13,792 nucleotides of DNA. It comes from JAEXNA01 sp050486105 (lineage in GTDB: Bacteria; Vulcanimicrobiota; Xenobia; Xenobiales; JADMJV01). The position numbers were made by a program, and so were the translations under genes. Shown in pieces: positions 1 to 6,290 of this stretch. A model generated the notes under the pieces. It saw only the letters and a program-made list of their open reading frames with translations, had not been told where the DNA came from and made no database searches. Numbering within the stretch: position 1 is the stretch's first letter; the number at the start of each line of letters is the position of its first letter. The DNA is taken from positions 1-13,792 of the forward strand of contig JBJHCR010000173.1 in NCBI GenBank assembly GCA_050486105.1, read 5' to 3'.

Positions 1-738
1 CATCCCGGTGAGTTGTCCCGAACCCACCAGCCAAACGACGGTGGCATAACTGCCGAAGATCAGCAGCGCCAGTTCCACGGCTGCAAGCTTTTCTCCACCG
101 AGTGTCGCTAGCGTTGTTTTCCCGCGCTCTCGGTCTCTGCGCAGGTCTCTGAGGTTGTTGGCGTGGAGGATGGCAGTCACCAGACAAGCGATCGGAAGAC
201 TCAGCAAAAAGGGCGAGAGGGCAAGGGTAGAAGTCTGCACAAAGTAGGCACCGAGCACCATAACCGGACCCATGAAAACGAAAACCGTGACTTCACCCAG
301 GGCAAGATATGCCAGAGCGACTGGTCTAGCGGTGTAGAAGTATCCTGCGGCTATGCTGAGTAGACCGGGAATAAGCAGCAACCAACCGCATTGAGCAACC
401 AGATAAAAGCCACAGGCTGCACCGAGAATAAAACAAACTATGCCTGCAACTTTAACCGACCTTGGTTTGAGAAGGCCACGCTGAATGACCATACTCGGTC
501 CAGCAAGATGAACCCCGTCCTCTTCTAATCGATCCACTCCGCTGAGGTAATCATAGAAATCGTTGGTAAAGTTTGTGCCGGCTTGAATCAGAATTGAGCC
601 CAGGAGGGTGACCGAAAAGAGCCACCAGCAAAAATGCCCATCGGCCCAGGCCAACACTCCGCCGAGCATCACCGGTATAATCGAAGCGGTGAAAGAAAAG
701 GCGCGAGAGGCTTCCCACCAAATTTTCAGCTTGTCCAT
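1..738 (-). CDS. menA: MenA-like 1,4-dihydroxy-2-naphthoate polyprenyltransferase (UbiA superfamily), 3' end cut by the window edge
   Basis: Seen: an open frame of 246 codons from ATG at 738-736 to the window edge, with no stop. The protein is very hydrophobic with several membrane helices. The first aspartate-rich motif is NDFYDYLSGVD near residues 60-70. It is followed by a G-P-S-x-V-I-Q-R-G-L-L stretch typical of MenA. The second motif is NNLRDLRRD near residues 193-201. Known: UbiA enzymes use these two motifs to bind Mg-prenyl diphosphate, and MenA attaches the polyprenyl tail to 1,4-dihydroxy-2-naphthoate in menaquinone synthesis at the inner membrane. The start is supported by GAAGG about 9 bases upstream. 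About 50 C-terminal residues are probably missing, since the family is usually near 300 residues. Another UbiA-family prenyltransferase is possible, but spacing and motifs fit MenA best. No other menaquinone gene is visible. Confidence 0.85.
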   Translation of the reverse strand, partial: MDKLKIWWEASRAFSFTASIIPVMLGGVLAWADGHFCWWLFSVTLLGSILIQAGTNFTNDFYDYLSGVDRLEEDGVHLAGPSMVIQRGLLKPRSVKVAGIVCFILGAACGFYLVAQCGWLLLIPGLLSIAAGYFYTARPVALAYLALGEVTVFVFMGPVMVLGAYFVQTSTLALSPFLLSLPIACLVTAILHANNLRDLRRDRERGKTTLATLGGEKLAAVELALLIFGSYATVVWLVGSGQLTGM

Positions 739-764
739 AGTACCAACCTTCCCGGCCGCAAAGA

Positions 765-795
765 CCCGTCAAACCAAAAGTCGCTTTTGGACGGG
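765..795. promoter_or_regulatory. Stem-loop in the menA / DOMON-gene divergent gap
   Basis: Seen: a perfect 7-bp stem CCAAAAG / CTTTTGG (774-780 and 784-790) around the loop TCG. It is extended by an outer stem CCCGT / ACGGG (765-769 and 791-795), with the four bases CAAA bulged on the left side. It fills the middle of the 92-base gap between two divergent start codons. It could be a DNA operator for both genes or an mRNA leader hairpin. No T-run follows on either strand, so it is not a classic intrinsic terminator. No convincing promoter boxes could be assigned in this gap. Confidence 0.4.
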
Positions 796-830
796 AGGCT
801 CGACCGGAATCAGAACCGAAGGCCCAGACC

Positions 831-1376
831 ATGACTCGAACGATTCCCTTGTCACCGGACTGGTATGGGCAAGACAGCGCGCATGACTGTCGCTTCGCTC
901 TGAATCCGGTGGACCGCGGACTTCGCCTCATCTTGGAGGTCCACAAGTCGGCCTATCTCCCTCAGAGGCATCAAGCCGGGGATTTCGTCGAAGGCCTTTG
1001 GACTCAAGATGTCGCCGAACTCTTTGTGGCTACTGGAAGCTCCAGCTATCGCGAGTTCAACTTCAGCCCAACAGGAGCCTGGTGGGCTGCTCAGTTCAGG
1101 GACTATCGAGATCTAGAGCGAAGCCTCCCAGACGTGCGACCAGAGATCTCAACGTCCCTCACTCTGGACTCTTGGCGGGTCGATGTGCTTCTGCCGACCA
1201 AGAGTCTCGGGACAGAACTCGAGGAGGATCCGTGCTCTCTCCGAGTCAAGGTGTGCTCAATCCTGTATACGAGCCCAAGCGTTCCTCCCACCTACTTATG
1301 CTCGACCTCGCCGACTCAAGGCCCCCCGGATTTTCATCGACTGGAAGATTTCAGGGAACTTCGAGTCTTCATCTAG
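831..1376 (+). CDS. DOMON-like domain protein (CBM9-like fold), 181 aa
   Basis: Seen: 181 codons from ATG, with GAAGG about 8 bases upstream. There is no signal peptide and no membrane segment. The central block, about residues 56-95, reads LWTQDVAELFV, then EFNFSPTGAWWAAQF and DYR. Near residues 166-176 is a PPDFHRLEDFREL ending. Known: this tryptophan- and aromatic-rich pattern (W...D..E.F......Y.EFNFSP.G.W) matches small standalone DOMON-like proteins found in many bacteria, which adopt a beta-sandwich related to family-9 carbohydrate-binding modules. DOMON domains often bind haem or sugars, but the ligand of this bacterial subgroup is not established. Inference: a cytoplasmic ligand-binding protein. 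It is divergent from menA and convergent with the next gene, sharing the bases CTAG for both stops, so it is probably transcribed alone. Confidence 0.75.
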   Translation: MTRTIPLSPDWYGQDSAHDCRFALNPVDRGLRLILEVHKSAYLPQRHQAGDFVEGLWTQDVAELFVATGSSSYREFNFSPTGAWWAAQFRDYRDLERSLPDVRPEISTSLTLDSWRVDVLLPTKSLGTELEEDPCSLRVKVCSILYTSPSVPPTYLCSTSPTQGPPDFHRLEDFRELRVFI

Positions 1377-2674
1377 CGGTGAAGCGATGCGGTCCTCCGC
1401 AGGGCTCTGATCCGGTTAGCATTGTCAAGCAACTTCAGTTTTTGCTGAGTTCGCTTCATCTTGGACACGGTGCTGTATCCCAATCCAGCCACCGCAGCAA
1501 GGGGCAAAGTTACGGCACTCAAGAGTAGGGGCGCTTTCAGCAGAGCCCCCACTCCTAGGAGACCGGCCCCCAAGCTTCGAGCCGAGGGGCGGGATTTATT
1601 TTCACCAGATTGTTCGGCGCAAGCCAAGAAAGCCTCGCAGAGCCCTGAAAGTTGACTCCGAACCTTCGAGACCAATTCGTGATGGTCACCCAGCGCTCGA
1701 AATTCCGAAAGATCGGTCGCTATCTCGACCGGCTTAACGATGGCCTGCAATCCTGAACCAGAGTGGGCTCCCTGGAGCAAGTGCGGTCCATCGATCAGAG
1801 CTCCGTGATGGAGAAAGTACAACTGCTCTGGAGCCCCCGGTCTCCAGGGAACCTCTAAGAGCAAAGGTGCCTCGCCCGAAGGGAGAGTCACCGACAGTCT
1901 TCTATCGAATTGGAACTCGTAGGGTTTGGCGGCAAGGTTCCAATAGGTTTCGTCTTCCCAAGCGACCGGCTGCCCGGAGATTTTCGGTCTGGGAATCACG
2001 AACGACTCCAACTCAGGGCTTTTCACCGCTGTTTCCCAACGGAGCAAGCCTCCTAGGGCCACCGCGCTCTTAGCGCCGGAGATCAATCGTCCGTCCAGAT
2101 ACAAGGGAGCGGGACAAAAACGGCAGCGGAAATACAGGCACTGCAACTCTTCGATGGTCTGTCCGACTCGCCAGTGAAAGAGAGAACCCGAACCCTCCCC
2201 CTGAGACAAGACCAACTGAAAACCTTTAGGAAGCTGATCGCTTGCATCCCCCAGGGTGTGCTCACCTTGGTGAATTCTCACGGAAGTGGCTTGGCCTTGG
2301 TGAGCGCATGCCCATAGCACGGTTCTTTGAGGGTCATAGATGGACCGCAAGCCCACTGTCAGATGATTCAAAGCCGGGTTGGAACTTCGCTCGGCAGAAA
2401 CCAAATTTTCCAAGACTTCTAATGCCGAGCACCCTAAATCTCCGTCAAACGAAAAGGAGACCCCCCGTCCCAACAGCTTAATGTGAATCTGCGATGAATC
2501 GCTGGCCACAGCCGCTTGGACCAACTTCACCAACCATAAACCCGGACTTGCCAACTGAAAGTTTCTGAGCTTCTCCAAGGCCCGGCCGGCTGCCAGGGTA
2601 AAGCTGTCGCTCCGGGAAACGGTTTCCCCCTGCTGCTGAAAGCGCGCCAAAAGGTCTTCTACAGAGTCGGTCAA
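1373..2674 (-). CDS. Degenerate GHKL/Hsp90-like ATPase-domain protein with C-terminal membrane segment, function unknown
   Basis: Seen: 433 codons from TTG at 2674. Residues 25-75 (FTLAAGRALEKL, then LWLVKLVQAAVASDSSQIHIKL, then VSFSFDGD) have the layout of the GHKL N-box helix followed by the G1 strand. HLTVGLRSI near 104-112 sits where the G2 lid glycines would be. LYLDGRLISG (191-200) resembles the HtpG middle-domain strand. HHGALIDG and TDLSEF (around 289-325) recall a family of uncharacterised Hsp90-like bacterial proteins. The catalytic Glu and Asn of a true N-box are absent (KLVQAAVAS), so ATP binding or hydrolysis is doubtful. Residues about 368-400 are strongly hydrophobic (one or two helices), followed by a basic tail. 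TTG 2674 has AAGGG directly against it with no spacing, so the real start may be the TTG at 2650. Family assignment is by motif recollection only. Confidence 0.5.
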   Translation of the reverse strand: MTDSVEDLLARFQQQGETVSRSDSFTLAAGRALEKLRNFQLASPGLWLVKLVQAAVASDSSQIHIKLLGRGVSFSFDGDLGCSALEVLENLVSAERSSNPALNHLTVGLRSIYDPQRTVLWACAHQGQATSVRIHQGEHTLGDASDQLPKGFQLVLSQGEGSGSLFHWRVGQTIEELQCLYFRCRFCPAPLYLDGRLISGAKSAVALGGLLRWETAVKSPELESFVIPRPKISGQPVAWEDETYWNLAAKPYEFQFDRRLSVTLPSGEAPLLLEVPWRPGAPEQLYFLHHGALIDGPHLLQGAHSGSGLQAIVKPVEIATDLSEFRALGDHHELVSKVRSQLSGLCEAFLACAEQSGENKSRPSARSLGAGLLGVGALLKAPLLLSAVTLPLAAVAGLGYSTVSKMKRTQQKLKLLDNANRIRALRRTASLHR

Positions 2675-2712
2675 CCCTTGAAACCGTCCTGGTAACTGTG
2701 ACTCAATCTACC

Positions 2713-2718
2713 TGTCAA
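2713..2718 (-). promoter_or_regulatory. Possible -35 box (TTGACA) for the Hsp90-like gene
   Basis: Seen: a perfect TTGACA on the minus strand, in the gap between the Hsp90-like gene and the ABHD18-like gene. No good -10 hexamer follows at 17 bases; TACCAG at 18 matches only three of six positions. The box lies inside the hydrolase reading frame if that gene starts at GTG 2698, but in the gap if it starts at 2755. That is mild support for the later hydrolase start. Confidence 0.25.
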
Positions 2719-2754
2719 GTGGGATTTCATCATTCCTGTTTGAATAGGACTTCC

Positions 2755-3744
2755 GTGTATTGGTTAGACACCCTCCATGCCCGCGTACGCAACAACGGAC
2801 TGTTCTTCAGTGGAGGCTGGGGAGACACGGAGGTCCTGAAGCTCTCTCTGGTCCAAAGAGAACGACCAGAACCCATCGAGCCGGTCCTCATCGAGGTTGA
2901 AGACGGTCCTAACTGCACCTTCGAAACCTTTGAGTTCCTGTCTCCCTACCACGACAAAGGGCTCCCGGAAGAAAGCCAAAAGGGGCACTTTCTCAAGGTG
3001 CTACCTCGAGGGTGGGATCACAACCTTCCCATCTGCCTTCATCTCCCAGCTACCGGAGACGAAGGATTCAACAATCGACGCGATCTCCTGGCCATTCCCC
3101 TACTACAAAAGGGCATCGCTTCCGTGATCCTGGAAAGCCCCTTATATGGAATTCGTAAACCTCCCTATCAAGAGGCCACCTATATAAGAACGGTGAGTGA
3201 CCTCTGGATCATGGGACTGTCGGTGGTGGCGGAGAGTCGAGCCATTCTCCACTGGCTCCAGGCGTCTGGTTTTCAGCGAGTCGGAGTCAGCGGAATCAGT
3301 ATGGGGGGACAAGTAGCCTCTCACACGGCAGCACTCTTCGGTGAGCCACTCGCGGTTTGTGCCTGCATTGCGCCTCACTCGGCTGCTCCCGTTTTCCTGG
3401 AGGGAGTGCTGCAAAAGTACTGCGACTGGAAGGCGCTCGACCCCGACGCTGAAAGAGCCAGAGAAAAACTCGGAGCGCAACTCCAAAAGACCGACCTTGG
3501 ATTGTTTCCCGTTCCCCCGCGAACCGACTGTTGTATTTGGGTAGCGGCGAGTTCCGATGCCTACGTCCATGCCCAGACATGCCGACAGGCTCACCAAGCC
3601 TGGCCAGGTTCCCAACTTCGCTGGATCGCCAGTGGCCATGTCTCTTCGGTACTATTTCGACGAAAAGCCTTCATTCGAGGGATCGCAGACTCATTCAGCC
3701 TCCGCGATATGCCGCCTTTTCATCCCCAGAGTTGGCTTCCTTAG
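2755..3744 (+). CDS. ABHD18-family alpha/beta hydrolase (DUF2048-type), 329 aa
   Basis: Seen: alpha/beta-hydrolase features, numbered from GTG 2755. The oxyanion/strand block CLHLPATGDEGFNNRRDLL lies near 94-112, then SVILESPLYGIRKPPYQ near 123-139. The nucleophile elbow is GISMGG with Ser182. A candidate acid, Asp268, lies in ASSDAYV, and a candidate base, His295, in ASGHVSS. Known: the block T-G-D-x-x-F-x-x-R-R followed by a SxxLExPxYGxRKP segment is the hallmark of the ABHD18 (formerly DUF2048) family, known mainly from eukaryotes, where lipid hydrolysis has been proposed. No signal peptide is visible, so it is probably cytoplasmic or membrane-associated. Start choice: AGGA lies 5 bases before GTG 2755, while the longer frame from GTG 2698 has no ribosome site and would leave only 23 bases to the divergent gene. 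Substrate unknown; a serine esterase or lipase role is inferred. Confidence 0.8.
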   Translation: MYWLDTLHARVRNNGLFFSGGWGDTEVLKLSLVQRERPEPIEPVLIEVEDGPNCTFETFEFLSPYHDKGLPEESQKGHFLKVLPRGWDHNLPICLHLPATGDEGFNNRRDLLAIPLLQKGIASVILESPLYGIRKPPYQEATYIRTVSDLWIMGLSVVAESRAILHWLQASGFQRVGVSGISMGGQVASHTAALFGEPLAVCACIAPHSAAPVFLEGVLQKYCDWKALDPDAERAREKLGAQLQKTDLGLFPVPPRTDCCIWVAASSDAYVHAQTCRQAHQAWPGSQLRWIASGHVSSVLFRRKAFIRGIADSFSLRDMPPFHPQSWLP

Positions 3745-3768
3745 GATCTGGCCAGATCCTTAGGGAAG
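3736..3768. terminator. Inverted repeat over both stop codons of convergent genes, possible bidirectional terminator
   Basis: Seen: a perfect 18-bp palindrome AGGATCTGG / CCAGATCCT (3743-3760), flanked by an outer arm pair CTTCC / GGAAG (3736-3740 and 3764-3768), with a small internal mismatch between the two arms. The hydrolase stop TAG (3742-3744) and the kinase stop TAA (minus strand, 3762-3760) both lie inside it. A hairpin can form in either transcript. No T-run follows on either strand, so if it terminates transcription it is not a textbook intrinsic terminator. Confidence 0.5.
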
Positions 3769-6186
3769 AGCCTCGCTCTCCTCGCGTTCCTCTGCTCCGG
3801 GTGTCTCTTCGAGCCTTCGATGGAACGCCAGATTCTCAAGTCGGTCAGCTAACTGCCGAAGCTTGGTTGCCCCGATCTTTGAAGCTTCGTCCTTGAGTCG
3901 ATGAGCTTGCTCTTTGGCCTTGTCCGTATCCCTCTCAGCGATCGCGCCTCTCACCAGATTCATGCAGTGCTCAACCTGTTTCACGCGCTGCAAGATCTCT
4001 TCAGAACACAATTCCACCGAGGCCAACGGCACGGACTCAATGCTGTCTTCAAGGATAGGGGGGCGGAGGTACTTCTGCAAGATTTCGAGCAACTCGGACT
4101 GTCTAAGTGGCTTACTGAGATAATCATCCATGCCGGCCTCCAGGCACCGCTCCCGGTCTCCCTTAATGGCTTCAGCGGTGAGAGCGACAACGGGAACCGG
4201 AGGGAGTCCTTTACTTTTCTCCCGCTCGCGGAGAGCTCTGGTAGCTTGATATCCGTCCATGACGGGCATCTGACAGTCCATCAGGACCAAATTGTAGGGC
4301 CTCTGCTCCAGGGCGTCGAGAGCCTCGGCCCCATTGACCGCTAAGTCACAGCTAGAGTAGCCGGCCTTCTCCAATAGTCTCATGGCCAACTTCTGATTGA
4401 CGGGATTATCCTCTACTACTAAGATCCTGCTCTCTCGAACAGGCGCGAGATCATCGGGCAGAGCCTTCGCTCCTCCCTGGTCGCTGGATTCCCAGGGCAA
4501 ACAGCCGGACAGACGTCCCAGCAACTCCTTCAGCCGGCTCAATCGAACGGGGTGAGAACAAAAGGACAGATTCTCCTGCATCCTTACGGCTTCAGAAAGT
4601 TGCCCTCTTCGTTGACCGATGGCGAGAATGCGTGGGATTCTCACAGACTTTCCCATTCCTTGGAGTTGACGCATCAGCGCTTCGGACTCGAGTCCGCCAC
4701 ACTTGAGGTCCACGATGAGCACTGGGGGACACGAATTCCCATCAGTCCGCGCCAATAGGTCCTCGATGAGATCAGGACTGTTCTCGACCTTCTCGACCGA
4801 GCAGCCCCACGACTCGAGGGTGCGGTAGAGAAATTCCGTATAACCTTCACAAAAACCTAGCAAGAAGAAGGTGACGCCGTTCAAGTCCGGTCCATACTCT
4901 TGGGAGGGGTCTGGCAGAACTTCTGTGACAAGCTCAAGGGTAAAGACGCTCCCTTGGCCTTCGACACTCTCCACCAGAATTCGTCCTCCCAAAGCCTGTG
5001 CAAGCCTCTGAGAGATAGCAAGACCAAGCCCTGTTCCACCGTATTTTCGAGTGGTTGATGCATCCACTTGAGAGAACGGACGAAAAAGTCGGTCCAAGCG
5101 CTCGACAGGGATTCCGATTCCGGTGTCTGTGACCGAAATTGTGAGAAATTCAGAGGCAGCCTTGCTCTGGTTTCTTCGAACTTCAACCAGGATCTTTCCA
5201 CGCTCGGTAAACTTAGCAGCGTTGCTCAGAAGATTTAAGAGGATTTGGCGAATTCTGGTGGGATCAGAACGAATTCTCTTGGGGACATCAGGCTCGATCA
5301 GTAAGTGAATTTCGAGACCTTGGCTGTGGACTCGAGGAACCAGGAGTTCCACGACCTCTTCAATACAATCGTGAAGATCGAATTCCAGGCTTTCTAGTTC
5401 CACATATTCGGCCTCGATCTTGGAAAAATCGAGAATGTCATTGAGAATAGAGAGCAATCCCTCGCCTGAATGTCTAATGGTCTCGGCATAGTCCCTCTGC
5501 TCGACGGTGAGACCAGTATCGAGCAAGAGGGTGGTCATCCCCAGAACCCCATTCATTGGGGTCCGAATTTCGTGGCTCATGTTGGCCAAGAACTCGGATT
5601 TCGCCGAATTTGCTTTGCGCAATCGCTCCTGAGCGAGATGCTCTTGATAGACAAAGATAGCAGCAAAGAGGAAAACACAGACAATCAGCAGCGTTTGGCT
5701 ATTTCTCCAGAAGCCCATCGTTGCCGGATTCTGGAAATACTCAAGAGTTTCAGCTTCGGTCAATTGAACGAAATGGATAGCCGATCGCTGGATGGCCACC
5801 ACCGCGCAAGTCCAGAAAACCCCGTCCACAAGACGAGCGGTCGACAGAACAATCAGGGGAACTACGGTGAGCCAAATCAAAGTTGATGAAAAAACCCCTC
5901 CGGAATGCTTGGTCAATATGAGGAGTATGAAAACCAGGCAGAATGCCAGGGCATGACTAGCGAGCCTCGGTGACCGAGTGGCTTTCTGCAGTACGGGCAG
6001 AACGATCCCCAAAGTTGAACCCAAAAGAAGAATTCTTAACGGCTCATAGTCTTCTAGGACATAGCGCAGGATGGCGAAGACCAGGCCAAAGCCGGTCAGA
6101 AGTCCACAGTAGACCACCAACAGAGTCGCTCGACGCTGGTCTCGGTCGTTCAGACCCGAGGGGATGAGCCGCTCCAAAAATGTCAA
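3760..6186 (-). CDS. Membrane hybrid histidine kinase: 6 TM - HisKA - HATPase - pseudo-REC - REC - HPt
   Basis: Seen: 808 residues from TTG, with GGAG 8 bases upstream. About six hydrophobic helices lie between residues 20 and 182, with almost no periplasmic loop. The dimerisation/phosphoacceptor helix holds SHEIRTPMNG (His205). The ATPase domain shows Asn322 (N-box), DTGIGIP at 354 and GGTGLGL near 384. Residues about 436-560 look like a receiver that has lost its acidic pair and its lysine (HPV in place of KP). The second receiver is intact: Glu592-Asp593, phosphoacceptor Asp637, Thr670, Lys692. The HPt domain (about 735-790) has AHRLKDEASKIGA with His762. Known: such BarA/RpfC-type proteins pass phosphate His-Asp-His-Asp to a separate response regulator. 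The signal sensed is unknown and no partner regulator is encoded nearby. It lies 104 bases behind the AddA-like gene on the same strand and may be cotranscribed. Confidence 0.93.
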   Translation of the reverse strand: MTFLERLIPSGLNDRDQRRATLLVVYCGLLTGFGLVFAILRYVLEDYEPLRILLLGSTLGIVLPVLQKATRSPRLASHALAFCLVFILLILTKHSGGVFSSTLIWLTVVPLIVLSTARLVDGVFWTCAVVAIQRSAIHFVQLTEAETLEYFQNPATMGFWRNSQTLLIVCVFLFAAIFVYQEHLAQERLRKANSAKSEFLANMSHEIRTPMNGVLGMTTLLLDTGLTVEQRDYAETIRHSGEGLLSILNDILDFSKIEAEYVELESLEFDLHDCIEEVVELLVPRVHSQGLEIHLLIEPDVPKRIRSDPTRIRQILLNLLSNAAKFTERGKILVEVRRNQSKAASEFLTISVTDTGIGIPVERLDRLFRPFSQVDASTTRKYGGTGLGLAISQRLAQALGGRILVESVEGQGSVFTLELVTEVLPDPSQEYGPDLNGVTFFLLGFCEGYTEFLYRTLESWGCSVEKVENSPDLIEDLLARTDGNSCPPVLIVDLKCGGLESEALMRQLQGMGKSVRIPRILAIGQRRGQLSEAVRMQENLSFCSHPVRLSRLKELLGRLSGCLPWESSDQGGAKALPDDLAPVRESRILVVEDNPVNQKLAMRLLEKAGYSSCDLAVNGAEALDALEQRPYNLVLMDCQMPVMDGYQATRALREREKSKGLPPVPVVALTAEAIKGDRERCLEAGMDDYLSKPLRQSELLEILQKYLRPPILEDSIESVPLASVELCSEEILQRVKQVEHCMNLVRGAIAERDTDKAKEQAHRLKDEASKIGATKLRQLADRLENLAFHRRLEETPGAEEREESEALP

Positions 6187-6263
6187 ATTATCCGCTCCCC
6201 CCTTCGACGGAGTTCAACACACCCGACGGAGTCTTTCGACAGCATCCTCGAAGTTCTTTCCAT
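6183..6263 (-). CDS. Possible 26-residue ORF upstream of the kinase, TTGA overlap
   Basis: Seen: ATG at 6263-6261 opens a 26-codon frame whose TGA stop (6185-6183) overlaps the kinase TTG start (6186-6184) in the sequence TTGA. This is the geometry of translational coupling. The peptide is basic (RRRGER near its end) and has no recognisable domain. No Shine-Dalgarno stands at a good distance before the ATG, so it may be fortuitous. It occupies most of the gap between the AddA-like gene and the kinase. Confidence 0.2.
   Translation of the reverse strand: MERTSRMLSKDSVGCVELRRRGERII
6205..6232. repeat. Nine-base direct repeat CGACGGAGT, 19-base period, upstream of the kinase
   Basis: Seen: CGACGGAGT at 6205-6213 and again at 6224-6232. 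The start-to-start distance is 19 bases, near two helical turns, and the pair ends about 20 bases before the kinase start. Two same-face copies could be a regulator site, but two 9-mers in 28 bases may also be chance. Confidence 0.25.
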
Positions 6264-6265
6264 GC

Positions 6266-6279
6266 GGACAAGCTTGCCC
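6266..6279. promoter_or_regulatory. Near-palindrome GGACAAGCTTGCCC after the AddA-like stop
   Basis: Seen: a 14-base inverted repeat with a perfect CAAGCTTG core and GG/CC flanks. One A/C pair is mismatched, which becomes a G-U wobble in the minus-strand RNA. It starts 12 bases past the AddA-like stop codon. It has no loop and no T-run, so it is not an intrinsic terminator. An operator-like site is possible but unproven. Confidence 0.2.
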
Positions 6280-6290
6280 AAGATCGAGGC

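Noticed and set aside
551..946. Minus-strand open frame of 131 codons
   Set aside because: It covers the menA-like start and the DOMON-like N terminus in a wrong frame. The true minus-strand gene here is the UbiA-type frame starting at 738.
998..1528. Plus-strand open frame of 176 codons
   Set aside because: It overlaps the DOMON-like gene in another frame and the end of the Hsp90-like gene. Its composition is shadow-like and it has no motif.
2698..2754. Longer GTG start for the ABHD18-like hydrolase
   Set aside because: It has no ribosome site, leaves only 23 bases to the divergent gene and includes a minus-strand TTGACA. GTG 2755 has AGGA at ideal spacing. It is still possible.
3142..3639. 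Minus-strand open frame of 165 codons
   Set aside because: It is antisense to the catalytic core of the ABHD18-like hydrolase, with no motif of its own.
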